From contig NZ_JAKVME010000001.1 of assembly GCF_022483985.1 (NCBI RefSeq), positions 682,001 to 746,000 of the forward strand: 64,000 bases of DNA, in the 5' to 3' direction. Source of the DNA: Acetobacter sp. (GTDB lineage Bacteria; Pseudomonadota; Alphaproteobacteria; Acetobacterales; Acetobacteraceae). Both the position numbers and the translations under genes were made by a program. The notes beneath the pieces were generated by a model. It had not been told where the DNA came from and did not search any database. It saw only the letters and a program-made list of their open reading frames with translations. Of this stretch, positions 38,337 through 47,264 are shown in pieces (within the stretch, counting starts at the first letter, position 1; the number at the start of each line of letters is the position of its first letter).

Positions 38337-40126
38337 GAAGGCGACGCCTGCCTGTCGTTCTTTCTCCGGTTCATCTGGGATTGCGTAAATTTCGTCCGGT
38401 CATCCTGCCTCTGGCGGTCGCCGTATGGCTTCTGACCACGGCAGTCTGTGCCTATGCCGCTACAACGCCGGAAGAGGAAAAAGACGGGGCGCATGCTCCG
38501 GCGGCACCTGTTGCCAGTCAGAAAGAGCCAGTCAAAGAGACGACCGTACCACCGAACGAGGCCGCAGTCGGAGAGCAGGCGACCCCGCAGCAGGATGCGA
38601 CGGCGAAGGACGCGCCACCACGCCTGAATGTTGGCCTCATAAGATCGGTCATCCAGACGGCTCTGGACTTTCTCCAGCCCCGGACCCTGCATCCCTACGA
38701 TGCGCGTCAGTTGTGTCTTTGGGGGCTGGGAGGGATCAGCGCGCTTGATCCGGCCCTCCGCGTTGTCGAAGTCCCGGACGGAATTCAGCTCATGCAGGGG
38801 CAGTCAGTCGTCCTGAAGCGTCCTGCGCCCGCTGCGAACAGCTCGCGGGACTGGGCCGCGCTTACGACTGACCTGCTCCTGTCCGCCACGGAACATTCAT
38901 CCGTTCTGCAGAGTGTGCAGGGAGACGGGCTGACGCAGAGCTTCTTTGACGAGCTTTTCAATCATCTTGATCCGTATTCCCGCTATGTCGGCCCTGCGCC
39001 TGCTGACACCGACCGCACGGTGCGAAGCGGCGGCAATGCGGGAATCGGCATCACGGTTGATGAACAGACCGTTCCTCCCTCAGGTCGGAACAGAACGGCG
39101 GCACGGCATCTGGTTGTCAGCGCGGTCAACACCAATGGACCCGCCTGGCCAGCCGGTGTGGATGTTGGCGAGAGAATCGTGGCTGTTGACGGACATAGCG
39201 TGGTCGGTCGGTCGGTCGAGCAGGTGAACGCGCTCGTTTCCGGTGCGCCCGGGAGCACTGTGTCGGTGCGGTTTTATTCCCCGACGCTGAAGCGGACACG
39301 CACGCTGCAATTGCGCCGGGAGAGAATCCCGCCGGAAACGGTCTTCGCCTTCAGTGCCGGGCCGCTGGTGATCATCCGCATCACCTCCTTTTCTTCCGAG
39401 ACGGCGGAGGAAATGAGCCAGTATCTCGATCAGGCGACACAGGACCGTCATCTGCGCGGTATCCTCATCGACCTGCGGGGCAACAGGGGCGGTGTGCTGC
39501 AACAGGCTGTCACGGCAGCGGCGCTGCTGCTTGATAACGGTGTCGCCGTCGTCACCAAGGGACGGGACCCGCAGGCCAATCATGTCTGGGCCGTGCAGGG
39601 GGGCGACATGACCAACCATCTCCCTGTTGTCGTTCTGGTGGACGGCCGCACGGCGAGCGCTGCGGAAATTCTGGCGGCGGCTCTGGCCGACCATCATCGG
39701 GCCGTGGTCGTGGGAAGCTCGACCATGGGGAAGGGGCTGGTGCAGACCGTCGCCCAGTTGCCCGATCGTGGCGAATTGTTCGTGACCTGGAGCCGGGTGA
39801 TCGCGCCGCTCGGCTGGCCGCTTCAGGGTCTGGGTGTGATGCCGCAGGTCTGCACGAGCCGGGGCGCTGCCGACACCGAGAAGCAGATGGTGGCCCTGCG
39901 GGTCGGCAAGACGCCGGAGAACGCAGCCGTGGGCCAGTCGCGCAGCGTGCGCTATCCGGTTCCTGTCTCTCGTATTCTCGAAATCCGGAAAACCTGTCCG
40001 GCGGCGCTCGGTGGTGATCTTGATCTGGATGTGGGACGGGATCTTCTTGAAACACCAGCCGCCTACAGGGCTGCTCTTTTCATGATTCCCGATGAGGCGG
40101 ATACAGCAGGAATGGACGCAGAATGA
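38333..40126 (+). CDS. S41 C-terminal processing peptidase with PDZ domain
   Basis: A 597-residue exported protease. A basic, Arg-rich start and one hydrophobic segment (VILPLAVAVWLLTTAVCAYA) suggest a signal peptide or anchor, followed by a Pro/Glu/Ala-rich linker. The PDZ domain covers about 240-330 (GIGITVDE, PAGVDVGERIVAVDG). The Ser-Lys dyad is S442 (TASAAEIL) and K467 (MGKGLVQ), 25 residues apart as expected. Such CtpA-like enzymes trim envelope proteins or peptidoglycan hydrolases. The C-terminal 110 residues are not recognised. The ATG overlaps the rnr stop. Confidence 0.9.
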   Translation: MRRRRLPVVLSPVHLGLRKFRPVILPLAVAVWLLTTAVCAYAATTPEEEKDGAHAPAAPVASQKEPVKETTVPPNEAAVGEQATPQQDATAKDAPPRLNVGLIRSVIQTALDFLQPRTLHPYDARQLCLWGLGGISALDPALRVVEVPDGIQLMQGQSVVLKRPAPAANSSRDWAALTTDLLLSATEHSSVLQSVQGDGLTQSFFDELFNHLDPYSRYVGPAPADTDRTVRSGGNAGIGITVDEQTVPPSGRNRTAARHLVVSAVNTNGPAWPAGVDVGERIVAVDGHSVVGRSVEQVNALVSGAPGSTVSVRFYSPTLKRTRTLQLRRERIPPETVFAFSAGPLVIIRITSFSSETAEEMSQYLDQATQDRHLRGILIDLRGNRGGVLQQAVTAAALLLDNGVAVVTKGRDPQANHVWAVQGGDMTNHLPVVVLVDGRTASAAEILAAALADHHRAVVVGSSTMGKGLVQTVAQLPDRGELFVTWSRVIAPLGWPLQGLGVMPQVCTSRGAADTEKQMVALRVGKTPENAAVGQSRSVRYPVPVSRILEIRKTCPAALGGDLDLDVGRDLLETPAAYRAALFMIPDEADTAGMDAE

Positions 40127-40464
40127 GTGCCGAACCCCGTCTCATGACCGGCTTATGGGTCAGTGCCGTGCTGCGGCAGGCCAATGCCTCAGGGTGTCCG
40201 GCTTTCCGCCGTCGTCGGGGGGATGATGCTGCTGGCGGTGTGCTGGCGGTCCTGACGTCCCGTGACAGAAAAGCCGTCGTGCTCGCACAGACTCGTGCTC
40301 CGGACGGTTCTCCGGCATGGATACGGGGAAGCGGTGCTGAGCCTGTCGATGAAGCGACTGCGGAGGCTTATGTGGACAGACAGGTCGGTCGTGATCCTGA
40401 CCTGTGGGTCCTTGAGTTTGAAACCGAAGACCTGACGCCGCCCTTCGAGGCTGTATTGCTTTAA
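40123..40464 (+). CDS. DUF1491 family protein
   Basis: A 113-residue cytoplasmic protein. The start ([33 protein letters not shown]), the middle VDEATAEAYVDRQVGRDPDLWVLEFE and the length match DUF1491, a family found mainly in Alphaproteobacteria with no known function. It overlaps the protease stop by ATGA and ends the long run of overlapping genes that starts at gltX. Confidence 0.88.
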   Translation: MSAEPRLMTGLWVSAVLRQANASGCPAFRRRRGDDAAGGVLAVLTSRDRKAVVLAQTRAPDGSPAWIRGSGAEPVDEATAEAYVDRQVGRDPDLWVLEFETEDLTPPFEAVLL

Positions 40465-40731
40465 CCTTTCAGGCGTTGCATGAGTGCCACAGACGAACCG
40501 TAAGCCGTGCAGGGCATGCAACCTCCGGTGCCCTGCGGATTTGCAGACATGTTGAAAAAAGCGGCGGCAGGGACTGGCGACTGACCAGAACTTTTCAGAG
40601 TTAAAGGCCTTGAGACGGTGTTGCGAGTTGCGCGAAGGTCCGGTTTCGGCAAAACAGGGCCATATGATATTGCAGTGACATTGCACCGGGTCGAAATATC
40701 CGGTCGATAGCGGTGCGGATGTGAGGAGAAC

Positions 40732-41874
40732 ATGATGAAGCTGCGTAACGGGTTTCTTACGGGATCGATCCTGTCGGCGCCGCTTGTCGTCCTTGCTTTG
40801 TCCGCCGCAGCGTCTGCCCAGCCTGTGCAGGGCCTGTATATTGCAGGTGAGGGTGGTGCGACCTTCAATCAGGCGCAGCAGGTTCGTCTGACTCACAACA
40901 TGCCGAGCGGACGCGATACCTGGAAAACAGGCGCTGTTGGCATCGGCTCCATTGGTTACGGACTTGGTAACGGTTTCCGGGTGGAACTCGAAGGCAATTA
41001 CCGGAACATGGATTATCACCGACTTTCCTCTGCCACCGTTTCCACGAAGGGCGATGGACGTCGCCAGACTTCCGGTCTGATGGCTAATGCCCTGTTCGAT
41101 CTGGATATCGGCAAGAGCTGGCTGTTCCCGTATTTTGGCGCGGGCGTCGGCTATGGCTGGACCAACGTCCATACGACCATCACGGGTCTTGACCGCTCGC
41201 TCTCCGAGCAGGTGCGTGGCACGCATGGCGGTTTCACCTATCAGGGTATCTTCGGCCTCGCCTTTCCGGTGCCGTGGGTCGTAGGGCTGTCCGCCACGGC
41301 TGAATATCGTTTCTGGAGCATGCTGGGTCCGCAGGGCTACCATGCGACCGCGCTCGGCACGGTGGGCGGACGCAATACGGTCAAGGAATATGGTCTGGCG
41401 GAAAACAACCGCAGCACGGCCACGGATTTCAACCATTCCCTGATGCTGGGCCTGCGTTACGAATTCAATCCCGCACCCCCGCCTCCGCCGCCAGCGGAAG
41501 TGGCTCCGGCGCCGATGCCAGCAGCCGCCAGAACCTACCTTGTGTTCTTTGACTGGGATAAAGCCGGGCTCACCGATCGTGCGCGATCCATCGTCGCTGT
41601 CGCTGCGCAGGCATCCGGACATACGGCTCTGACGCGTATTCAGGTGTCTGGGTATACGGACACGTCAGCAGCCCATCAGGGGGCGCGTGGGGAGCGTTAC
41701 AATATGGCGCTTTCCATCAAGCGGGCCGAAACGGTCAAGGCGGAACTGATCCGTGACGGCGTGGCAGGCTCCATCATTGATGTGCAGGGCTATGGCCAGA
41801 CACATCCTCTGGTTCCGACCGGACCGGGTGTCAGGGAGCCGCAGAACCGACGGGTGGAAATCGTTCTGCGCTGA
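40732..41874 (+). CDS. OmpA-family outer-membrane protein
   Basis: A 380-residue protein with a signal peptide (VVLALSAAASAQ), an eight-strand barrel region to about residue 245 with alternating aromatic strands, a proline linker (APPPPPPAE) and a C-terminal OmpA domain (VFFDWDKAGLTDRARSIV, SGYTDTSA, YNMALSIKRAETVKAEL, NRRVEIVLR) that binds peptidoglycan. It tethers the outer membrane to the wall. GAGGAG stands directly upstream of tandem ATG codons at 40732 and 40735. The 266-base leader from 40465 holds a 7-bp hairpin around CAGGGCA/TGCCCTG near 40509-40534 and no gene. Confidence 0.92.
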   Translation: MMKLRNGFLTGSILSAPLVVLALSAAASAQPVQGLYIAGEGGATFNQAQQVRLTHNMPSGRDTWKTGAVGIGSIGYGLGNGFRVELEGNYRNMDYHRLSSATVSTKGDGRRQTSGLMANALFDLDIGKSWLFPYFGAGVGYGWTNVHTTITGLDRSLSEQVRGTHGGFTYQGIFGLAFPVPWVVGLSATAEYRFWSMLGPQGYHATALGTVGGRNTVKEYGLAENNRSTATDFNHSLMLGLRYEFNPAPPPPPPAEVAPAPMPAAARTYLVFFDWDKAGLTDRARSIVAVAAQASGHTALTRIQVSGYTDTSAAHQGARGERYNMALSIKRAETVKAELIRDGVAGSIIDVQGYGQTHPLVPTGPGVREPQNRRVEIVLR

Positions 41875-41931
41875 ACGCCCGCTCTGCCACCTGCTCCACA
41901 GGAGCAGACAGCAGCGTTATTCTCGACGATG

Positions 41932-41961
41932 ACGGGGCCGAAAGGCCCCGTTCCTGTTTTT
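41932..41961 (+). terminator. Terminator after the ompA-like gene
   Basis: ACGGGGCC and GGCCCCGT form a perfect 8-bp stem with a GAAA loop, followed by TTCCTGTTTTT. The T run overlaps the stop codon of convergent cysK. Confidence 0.9.
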
Positions 41962-42949
41962 ACAGTCCGTTGAAAAGCGACGTGGAGAGGTATCGCTCGG
42001 CAAAGGAAGGTGCGATCGCCACAATGGTCTTGCCCTTGTTCTCCGGCCGGTGCGCCAGCGTAACCGCGGCATGCAGGGCCGCGCCCGATGAGATGCCGAT
42101 GGGGATACCGTCCAGACGCGCACAGCGGCGGGCGGCGGCGATGGCTTCTCGTTCCGAGACCGTCAGAACACCATCAAGCGCTCCGACATCGAGCGTGCGG
42201 GGGCAGAAACCGGGACCAATGCCCTGAATGCCGTGTGGTCCCGGCTCGTCACCATTCAGGATCGCGCTTTCCGCCGGTTCGACGCCAAAAACCTCAAGTC
42301 CGGATTTTTTCTTTTTCAGGGCGTGAGCAATGCCTGACGCTGTGCCGCCCGTCCCGACACCGGCGACGACGACATCGACCGTGCCTGCGGTATCGACCCA
42401 GATTTCCTCAGCCGTTGTCTGTTCATGCACGAGCGGATTGGCAGGGTTTTCAAACTGGCCGGGCATCCAGGCGTCAGGCGTGGTTTTGAGGATTTCCTGC
42501 GCCCTGGCGATGGCGCCCGCCATGCCGAGACGGGAGGGGGTGAGTTCAACCTGCGCGTCCATCAGTCGCAGCATCTTCCGGCGTTCGATGGATGCGCCTT
42601 CAGGCATCGTCACAATCAGACGATACCCCCGTGAGGCGGCGACAAACGCCAGAGAGATGCCGGTATTGCCAGAGGTGGGCTCGACCAGAACGCTTTTTCC
42701 AGGTGTGATGAGACCCTGCTCTTCCGCCGCCAGCACCATGGCCGCGCCGATGCGGTCCTTGACCGACCCGAGAGGGTTAAAGAATTCCAGCTTGAGAAGC
42801 ACGCGAGCCTGAAGCCTGTCTTCTTCCATCATGCGCGGCAGGCCAACCAGAGGAGTGCCGCCGACCACATCCACAACGGAATCGAAAATCCGTCCACGGG
42901 GAGGAGCAAGCTTGAAATCAATACGGTCGGCTGGCGTCTCGGAGACCAT
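41960..42949 (-). CDS. cysK: Cysteine synthase A (O-acetylserine sulfhydrylase)
   Basis: A 329-residue PLP enzyme making cysteine from O-acetylserine and sulfide. FFNPLGSVKDRIG holds the PLP Lys (K64), PTSGNTG (91-97) is the substrate loop and GVGTGGTASG the phosphate cup. The ATG at 42949 follows AGAGGTGACGC; earlier in-frame codons would add up to 48 residues without homology. It is divergent from a cysteine-free Rrf2 regulator, suggesting control by it. Confidence 0.95.
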   Translation of the reverse strand: MVSETPADRIDFKLAPPRGRIFDSVVDVVGGTPLVGLPRMMEEDRLQARVLLKLEFFNPLGSVKDRIGAAMVLAAEEQGLITPGKSVLVEPTSGNTGISLAFVAASRGYRLIVTMPEGASIERRKMLRLMDAQVELTPSRLGMAGAIARAQEILKTTPDAWMPGQFENPANPLVHEQTTAEEIWVDTAGTVDVVVAGVGTGGTASGIAHALKKKKSGLEVFGVEPAESAILNGDEPGPHGIQGIGPGFCPRTLDVGALDGVLTVSEREAIAAARRCARLDGIPIGISSGAALHAAVTLAHRPENKGKTIVAIAPSFAERYLSTSLFNGL

Positions 42950-43157
42950 GGCGTCACCTCTTCTCTGGCGCTCTCTACAGACGGATCGGGGAGTTGCACC
43001 GTGCCGCCATGGAGAGTCGATCTGGCTGAAGTCCTGAACAGACATCGTTTCCCGCAAATCGGGACATGCTGGTGAAATAGCACGACAGGGCAATGTGGAT
43101 AAGTGTTGCTTTCATTGCTTTTCACTTTCATGGCATGGATATGTCGCCATCATGCGG

Positions 43158-43177
43158 ATTGTCGGCTAATTGTCGGC
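43158..43177. promoter_or_regulatory. Direct repeat in the cysK-Rrf2 promoter region
   Basis: ATTGTCGGC occurs twice, at 43158-43166 and 43169-43177, with an 11-base period close to one helical turn. It lies 28 bases before the Rrf2 start and 210 bases from cysK. It could be an autoregulatory operator; that is inference. Confidence 0.35.
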
Positions 43178-43204
43178 GGAATGAATGGCTTTGGGGAAGG
43201 CTCA

Positions 43205-43654
43205 ATGTTTTTGCGACGCGATCGTGCAATGACCGGCGTTATCATCATGCTGGATGTTGCATTTTATGCGGGGCGGACCGGTACCGTGAACGCAGCCGAC
43301 ATTGCCCTGAGAGCAGGGCTGGTCCGAAGGGGGATCGAACCCCTGCTTCAGATGCTGTCCCGCTCGTCGCTGCTGGAAAGCGTCAGGGGACCAAGGGGAG
43401 GTTACAGGCTGGGGCGTCCGCGACGGGACATTTCCATCTCGGAAATCGTCTCCACGGTCGTCAACACGGACCCGGAGACCGATGACGGTTCATCAGGTGA
43501 TCTCTACCAGAAAGTTATCGACCCTTTCTGGCGTGAGGAAGATGAGGCAATCACGGCCAGACTGCGTGAAATCACGCTGGATGATCTTGTCAGAAAGGCC
43601 GAAACTGCGGGGCTGCGTCGTCCGCTGACGGAGCCCATCACCTTTTCGATATAA
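43205..43654 (+). CDS. Rrf2-family transcriptional regulator without cluster cysteines
   Basis: A 149-residue regulator. The winged-helix Rrf2 core is clear: MLDVAFYAGRTGTVNAADIALRAGL, then LEPLLQMLSR-like text (IEPLLQMLSRSSLLESVRGPRGGYRLGRPRRDISISEIV). It has no Cys, so it cannot bind an iron-sulfur cluster as IscR or RirA do. Cysteine-free Rrf2 proteins such as CymR of Bacillus control cysteine synthesis and partner with CysK; the divergent cysK makes a similar role likely here. The ATG at 43205 follows GGGGAAGG by 4 bases. Confidence 0.85.
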   Translation: MFLRRDRAMTGVIIMLDVAFYAGRTGTVNAADIALRAGLVRRGIEPLLQMLSRSSLLESVRGPRGGYRLGRPRRDISISEIVSTVVNTDPETDDGSSGDLYQKVIDPFWREEDEAITARLREITLDDLVRKAETAGLRRPLTEPITFSI

Positions 43655-43658
43655 CGCC

Positions 43659-43683
43659 TGATGCACTGCTGATCAGTGCATCA
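43659..43683. terminator. Convergent-gene hairpin
   Basis: TGATGCACTG and CAGTGCATCA form a perfect 10-bp stem around CTGAT between two convergent genes. No T run follows on either strand, so termination is probable but unproven. Confidence 0.5.
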
Positions 43684-43711
43684 GAAACAATGCAGGACCG
43701 GGCGCGCGGAC

Positions 43712-44257
43712 TTACCGTTTGCGCGCTTTGGTGACCGTACGGCGTTTGGTGGTCGTCGCCTTGCGAGTTTCCTTGCTTTCAGGCGTCGGGGCGCTGACAG
43801 CCGGCTTCGGAATGACCACGCCGGTTGCGTCAACTGTGACATTCACGGTCAGGTTGTCACGCTTCTGGCCGGGACCACGAATCAGCACGACCGAGAATTT
43901 GTCGGCGCCCGCATAGGCCATGGTCGGCGTGTAGGTGATCTGTGTCTGGCCATCAAGCGTGTAGAGGAAGGCCTTGCCATGCTCAGGCGCGGGAGAAACG
44001 CCGAAGGACGCATAGCTTCCGCCGTTAGCCGGGGCGAGAGCGAAAACGCAGCGTCCGTTATCGCTGCGGACGGTCATGGCGACAACGCGGTCGCCCTGAG
44101 CGTCGGTCGTCGGTTTGGTGGTCTGGCAGACGGCGGATGCCTTCATATAGCCGAACGGATCAGGCGATCCGTAACGACCGCTCTGAAGCGGACCATGATT
44201 ACATCCGGCCAGAAAGCTGGTGGCCAGCACAGGCACGGCTAGGACTTTAAGACGCAC
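43712..44257 (-). CDS. Hypothetical lipoprotein with basic C-terminal tail
   Basis: A 181-residue protein beginning with a lipoprotein signal (VLAVPVLATSFLAGC). The middle is beta-rich with an Ig-like feel (QTQITYTPTMAYAGADKFSVVLI) and two further Cys. It ends in a Lys/Arg/Thr-rich tail, SKETRKATTTKRRTVTKARKR in part. I chose the GTG at 44257, 8 bases after GGAG, because no ATG gives a short signal peptide. Family unknown. The divergent neighbour at 44605 is also exported and ends in a similar basic tail. Confidence 0.65.
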   Translation of the reverse strand: MRLKVLAVPVLATSFLAGCNHGPLQSGRYGSPDPFGYMKASAVCQTTKPTTDAQGDRVVAMTVRSDNGRCVFALAPANGGSYASFGVSPAPEHGKAFLYTLDGQTQITYTPTMAYAGADKFSVVLIRGPGQKRDNLTVNVTVDATGVVIPKPAVSAPTPESKETRKATTTKRRTVTKARKR

Positions 44258-44604
44258 GTAAAGGCTCCGCTTATCACTGTTTACTAACTGGGGCGGACTG
44301 GCGGCGAATCCACCGACCGCAATGAAATCCATCCCGCTCTAGAGCATCCGACTGCCTGTTGAAAGGCATCGCGCTGGACGATTGTGCGGATGCACAGGGC
44401 GTATGCCGTCGAAACGCCACAATCACGGCGGTATTATGGCTGCATGACAGATATGACTGAAAATTTTTCACGATAATATGTCGACAAAACCGTGCCTTGA
44501 GGCAACAGGTTGAGAAATAGGTTTCAAAACCCTCTCGCCATCAGGATGCGGGCAGTGCATACGTCTGAGCACGTTATATTTCATCTCTTTCGAAGAGGCT
44601 TTTC
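44258..44604. other. Divergent promoter region of two exported-protein genes
   Basis: 347 bases without a gene, relatively AT-rich near 44450-44480. It should hold promoters for both neighbours. CTCTT-TCG-AAGAG (44584-44596) forms a small hairpin that includes the AGAGG ribosome site of the plus-strand gene. I see nothing else definable. Confidence 0.4.
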
Positions 44605-45138
44605 ATGTCCACAGGTCTGTTCCGTCTCGCGATCGCCGGTGTGGTTTCCCTTGGTCTCACTGCTGGTTCAGGAGCCTTTGCCGCCAGTTGCAGCGGTTCT
44701 CCGGCCGCAGAAGCTTTCGATGTGCAGGGCCTCAAGAGCGAACTGATGGTGACAGCCCTCTCCTGCAAGGCGCAGGATCGCTACAATGCGTTTGTCGAGA
44801 AGTTCCGCACGAAGCTTCTGGCTGAGGAGCAGCGCCTGAACACCTATTTCCGCACGACATACGGCAAGCGGGCGCAGGTCGAGCATGATGACTACATCAC
44901 GCAGCTCGCGAACGTGCAGTCGGAAAAAGGCCTTCAGTCCGGCACCATCTTCTGTGACCAGCGCATGGCCATGTTTGACGAGGTCGTCGCTCTGGACGAT
45001 GAGCATGATCTTTCAAAATATGCTCAGGCGAAAGACATCACGCAGCCTGCGACATTTGAGACCTGTGCAGCGCCTGCCGTGGAGAAAACCACCCAGACGC
45101 GTAGCCGTGCGCGCCGTCGCACCGTCCGTAAGGCGTAA
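44605..45138 (+). CDS. Hypothetical exported protein with basic C-terminal tail
   Basis: A 177-residue protein with a signal peptide (LAIAGVVSLGLTAGSGAFAAS). The mature protein is mostly helical (YNAFVEKFRTKLLAEEQRLNTYFR) with four Cys, probably two disulfides. It ends in RSRARRRTVRKA. The shape resembles small periplasmic helical proteins, but I recognise no family. It is divergent from the lipoprotein at 43712-44257 and precedes parE by 53 bases. Confidence 0.65.
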   Translation: MSTGLFRLAIAGVVSLGLTAGSGAFAASCSGSPAAEAFDVQGLKSELMVTALSCKAQDRYNAFVEKFRTKLLAEEQRLNTYFRTTYGKRAQVEHDDYITQLANVQSEKGLQSGTIFCDQRMAMFDEVVALDDEHDLSKYAQAKDITQPATFETCAAPAVEKTTQTRSRARRRTVRKA

Positions 45139-45191
45139 CAGCCCGGACTGGCTTCTTGACGAATCACCTGTAGAGGGAGACAGAACCGGGC

Positions 45192-47216
45192 ATGAGCGAT
45201 CTTTTCTCAGGCACCGGATCTCCTCCCGCCCAGCCGGCACCGCAAAAAGCGCAGCAGGCTGCGCCAGCGTCGGGTCAGGACTATGACGCCAGCTCCATTG
45301 AGGTGCTGGAAGGACTTGAGCCTGTCCGCCGTCGCCCCGGCATGTATATCGGCGGCACCGATGAAGGAGCACTGCATCATCTCGCTGCCGAGATTCTTGA
45401 TAACTCGATGGACGAGGCTGTCGCAGGCCACGCCACGACGATTGATGTCACTCTTGAGACCGGTAACTGGCTGACGGTAAGGGACAACGGACGCGGTATT
45501 CCCGTCGATCCTCATCCCCGTTTCCCTGATCGCTCGGCGCTTGAGGTCATTCTCACGACGCTTCATGCGGGCGGAAAGTTTTCAGGCAAATCCTATGCGA
45601 CATCGGGCGGTCTGCACGGCGTCGGCTCATCGGTGGTCAATGCGCTCTCAACCCTTATGGAGGTGGAGGTCGCGCGTGACAGGACGCTGTGGCGGCAGGT
45701 CTATGCGCGCGGCATTCCTCAGACAGCAATCGAAAAAGTAGGTGCGGCCCCCAACCGGCGCGGCACGCAGATTCGTTTCCAGCCCGACCCCGAGATTTTC
45801 GGCACACATGCGTTCCAACCGGCGCGTCTCTACAGGCTGTGCCGCTCGAAAGCCTTCCTGTTCCGTGGGGTGACAATCCGCTGGAACTGCGATCCGTCAC
45901 TGATCCGTGCGGGTGACGAGACGCCTGCTGAAGCCGTTCTGCATTTTCCCGGCGGCCTTGCGGACAGTCTGGCTGATGAACTCGGCAAAGGCGCGCCGCT
46001 TCTGGCTCCGATCTGGTCCGGTGACGCCGAACTGCCTGAAACCAACGGTGTGTCAGGCGGCAAGGTCGAGTGGGCCATTGCTTTCCTCGAATCCGGCACC
46101 GCCAGCTTCGTGTCGTTCTGCAATACCATTCCGACACCACTGGGCGGCACGCATGAGGCCGGTTGCCGTGCGGCTCTGGTCAAGGGTTTCCGCGCATGGG
46201 GCGATCAGCGGTCGAACAAGCGTGCGAACATTGTCACGGCGGAGGACATTCTTGGCTGCACGGCAGTCCAGTTGTCCGCGTTCATCCGTGATCCGCAGTT
46301 TCAGGGGCAGACCAAGGAAAAACTGACCAGCGCCGAGGCGTCGAGACTGGTTGAGACCGCTCTTCGTGACCGGTTCGATCACTGGCTGTCCGGCAATCCG
46401 ACACAGGCCGATTCCCTGCTGGCCTTCGTGGTCGAACGGGCGGAGGACCGTCTCCGTCGCCGTGAGCAGAAGGATACGCCCCGCAAGAGCGCGACCCGAC
46501 GCCTGCGGTTGCCCGGCAAGCTGACGGACTGCACGCGGGAGAAAGCCGAGGAAACCGAAATCTTCCTTGTCGAAGGTGACTCGGCTGGGGGGTCAGCCAA
46601 GCAGGCGCGTAACCGTGAGACGCAGGCCGTGCTGCCGCTGCGTGGTAAAATCCTCAACGTCGCCAGTGCGACAAGCGAAAAACTGCGTGGCAATCAGGAA
46701 CTGAGTGATCTGGTAGAAGCGCTGGGCTGTGGGACAGGGGATCGTTTCGATCTCACGCGGCTCCGCTACGGGCGTGTCATCATCATGACCGACGCCGACG
46801 TGGACGGCGCGCACATCGCCTCCCTGCTGATGACGTTCTTCTACCGTGAACTGCCGGAGCTTGTCCGTTCCGGTCATCTCTATCTGGCCCAGCCACCGCT
46901 TTACCGTCTGACGCATGGCGCAAGGACGGTTTACGCGATGGATGATGCCGACAAGGACCGGAAGATCAGGACCGAGTTCAAGGCGAACGCAAAAGTGGAA
47001 GTCTCCCGCTTTAAGGGACTTGGTGAAATGCCGCCGAAAGACCTCAAGGAGACGACCATGGACCCGAAGCGGCGCACCCTGCTCCGCGTGGTGATCCACC
47101 CCGACGACAGGCTGGAGACACGGGAACGCGTCGAAAGTCTCATGGGGCGAAAGCCTGAACTGCGTTTCGCGTTCATTCAGGAACACGCCCAGTCAGTGGA
47201 AATGCTGGATATCTGA
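45192..47216 (+). CDS. parE: DNA topoisomerase IV subunit B
   Basis: A 674-residue ATPase subunit of topoisomerase IV, which unlinks daughter chromosomes. The GHKL ATPase has EILDNSMDEAVAG, DNGRGIPVD and TSGGLHGVGSSVVNALS; the TOPRIM part has VEGDSAGGSAKQARNR, PLRGKILNV and TDADVDGAHI. Its length without the long GyrB insertion and the LEPVRRRPGMYIGGTDEGALHHLAAE start favour ParE over GyrB. A 35-residue Gln/Ala/Pro-rich N-terminal extension precedes the core. Confidence 0.93.
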   Translation: MSDLFSGTGSPPAQPAPQKAQQAAPASGQDYDASSIEVLEGLEPVRRRPGMYIGGTDEGALHHLAAEILDNSMDEAVAGHATTIDVTLETGNWLTVRDNGRGIPVDPHPRFPDRSALEVILTTLHAGGKFSGKSYATSGGLHGVGSSVVNALSTLMEVEVARDRTLWRQVYARGIPQTAIEKVGAAPNRRGTQIRFQPDPEIFGTHAFQPARLYRLCRSKAFLFRGVTIRWNCDPSLIRAGDETPAEAVLHFPGGLADSLADELGKGAPLLAPIWSGDAELPETNGVSGGKVEWAIAFLESGTASFVSFCNTIPTPLGGTHEAGCRAALVKGFRAWGDQRSNKRANIVTAEDILGCTAVQLSAFIRDPQFQGQTKEKLTSAEASRLVETALRDRFDHWLSGNPTQADSLLAFVVERAEDRLRRREQKDTPRKSATRRLRLPGKLTDCTREKAEETEIFLVEGDSAGGSAKQARNRETQAVLPLRGKILNVASATSEKLRGNQELSDLVEALGCGTGDRFDLTRLRYGRVIIMTDADVDGAHIASLLMTFFYRELPELVRSGHLYLAQPPLYRLTHGARTVYAMDDADKDRKIRTEFKANAKVEVSRFKGLGEMPPKDLKETTMDPKRRTLLRVVIHPDDRLETRERVESLMGRKPELRFAFIQEHAQSVEMLDI

Positions 47217-47230
47217 TCCGGAAAAGGATT

Positions 47231-47254
47231 GTCCCGGCTGTCTTGGGCCGGGAC
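47231..47254. terminator. Hairpin between parE and a convergent gene
   Basis: GTCCCGGC and GCCGGGAC form an 8-bp stem around an 8-base loop, 14 bases after the parE stop. No T run follows, so intrinsic termination is uncertain. Confidence 0.45.
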
Positions 47255-47264
47255 GACGATCCAG

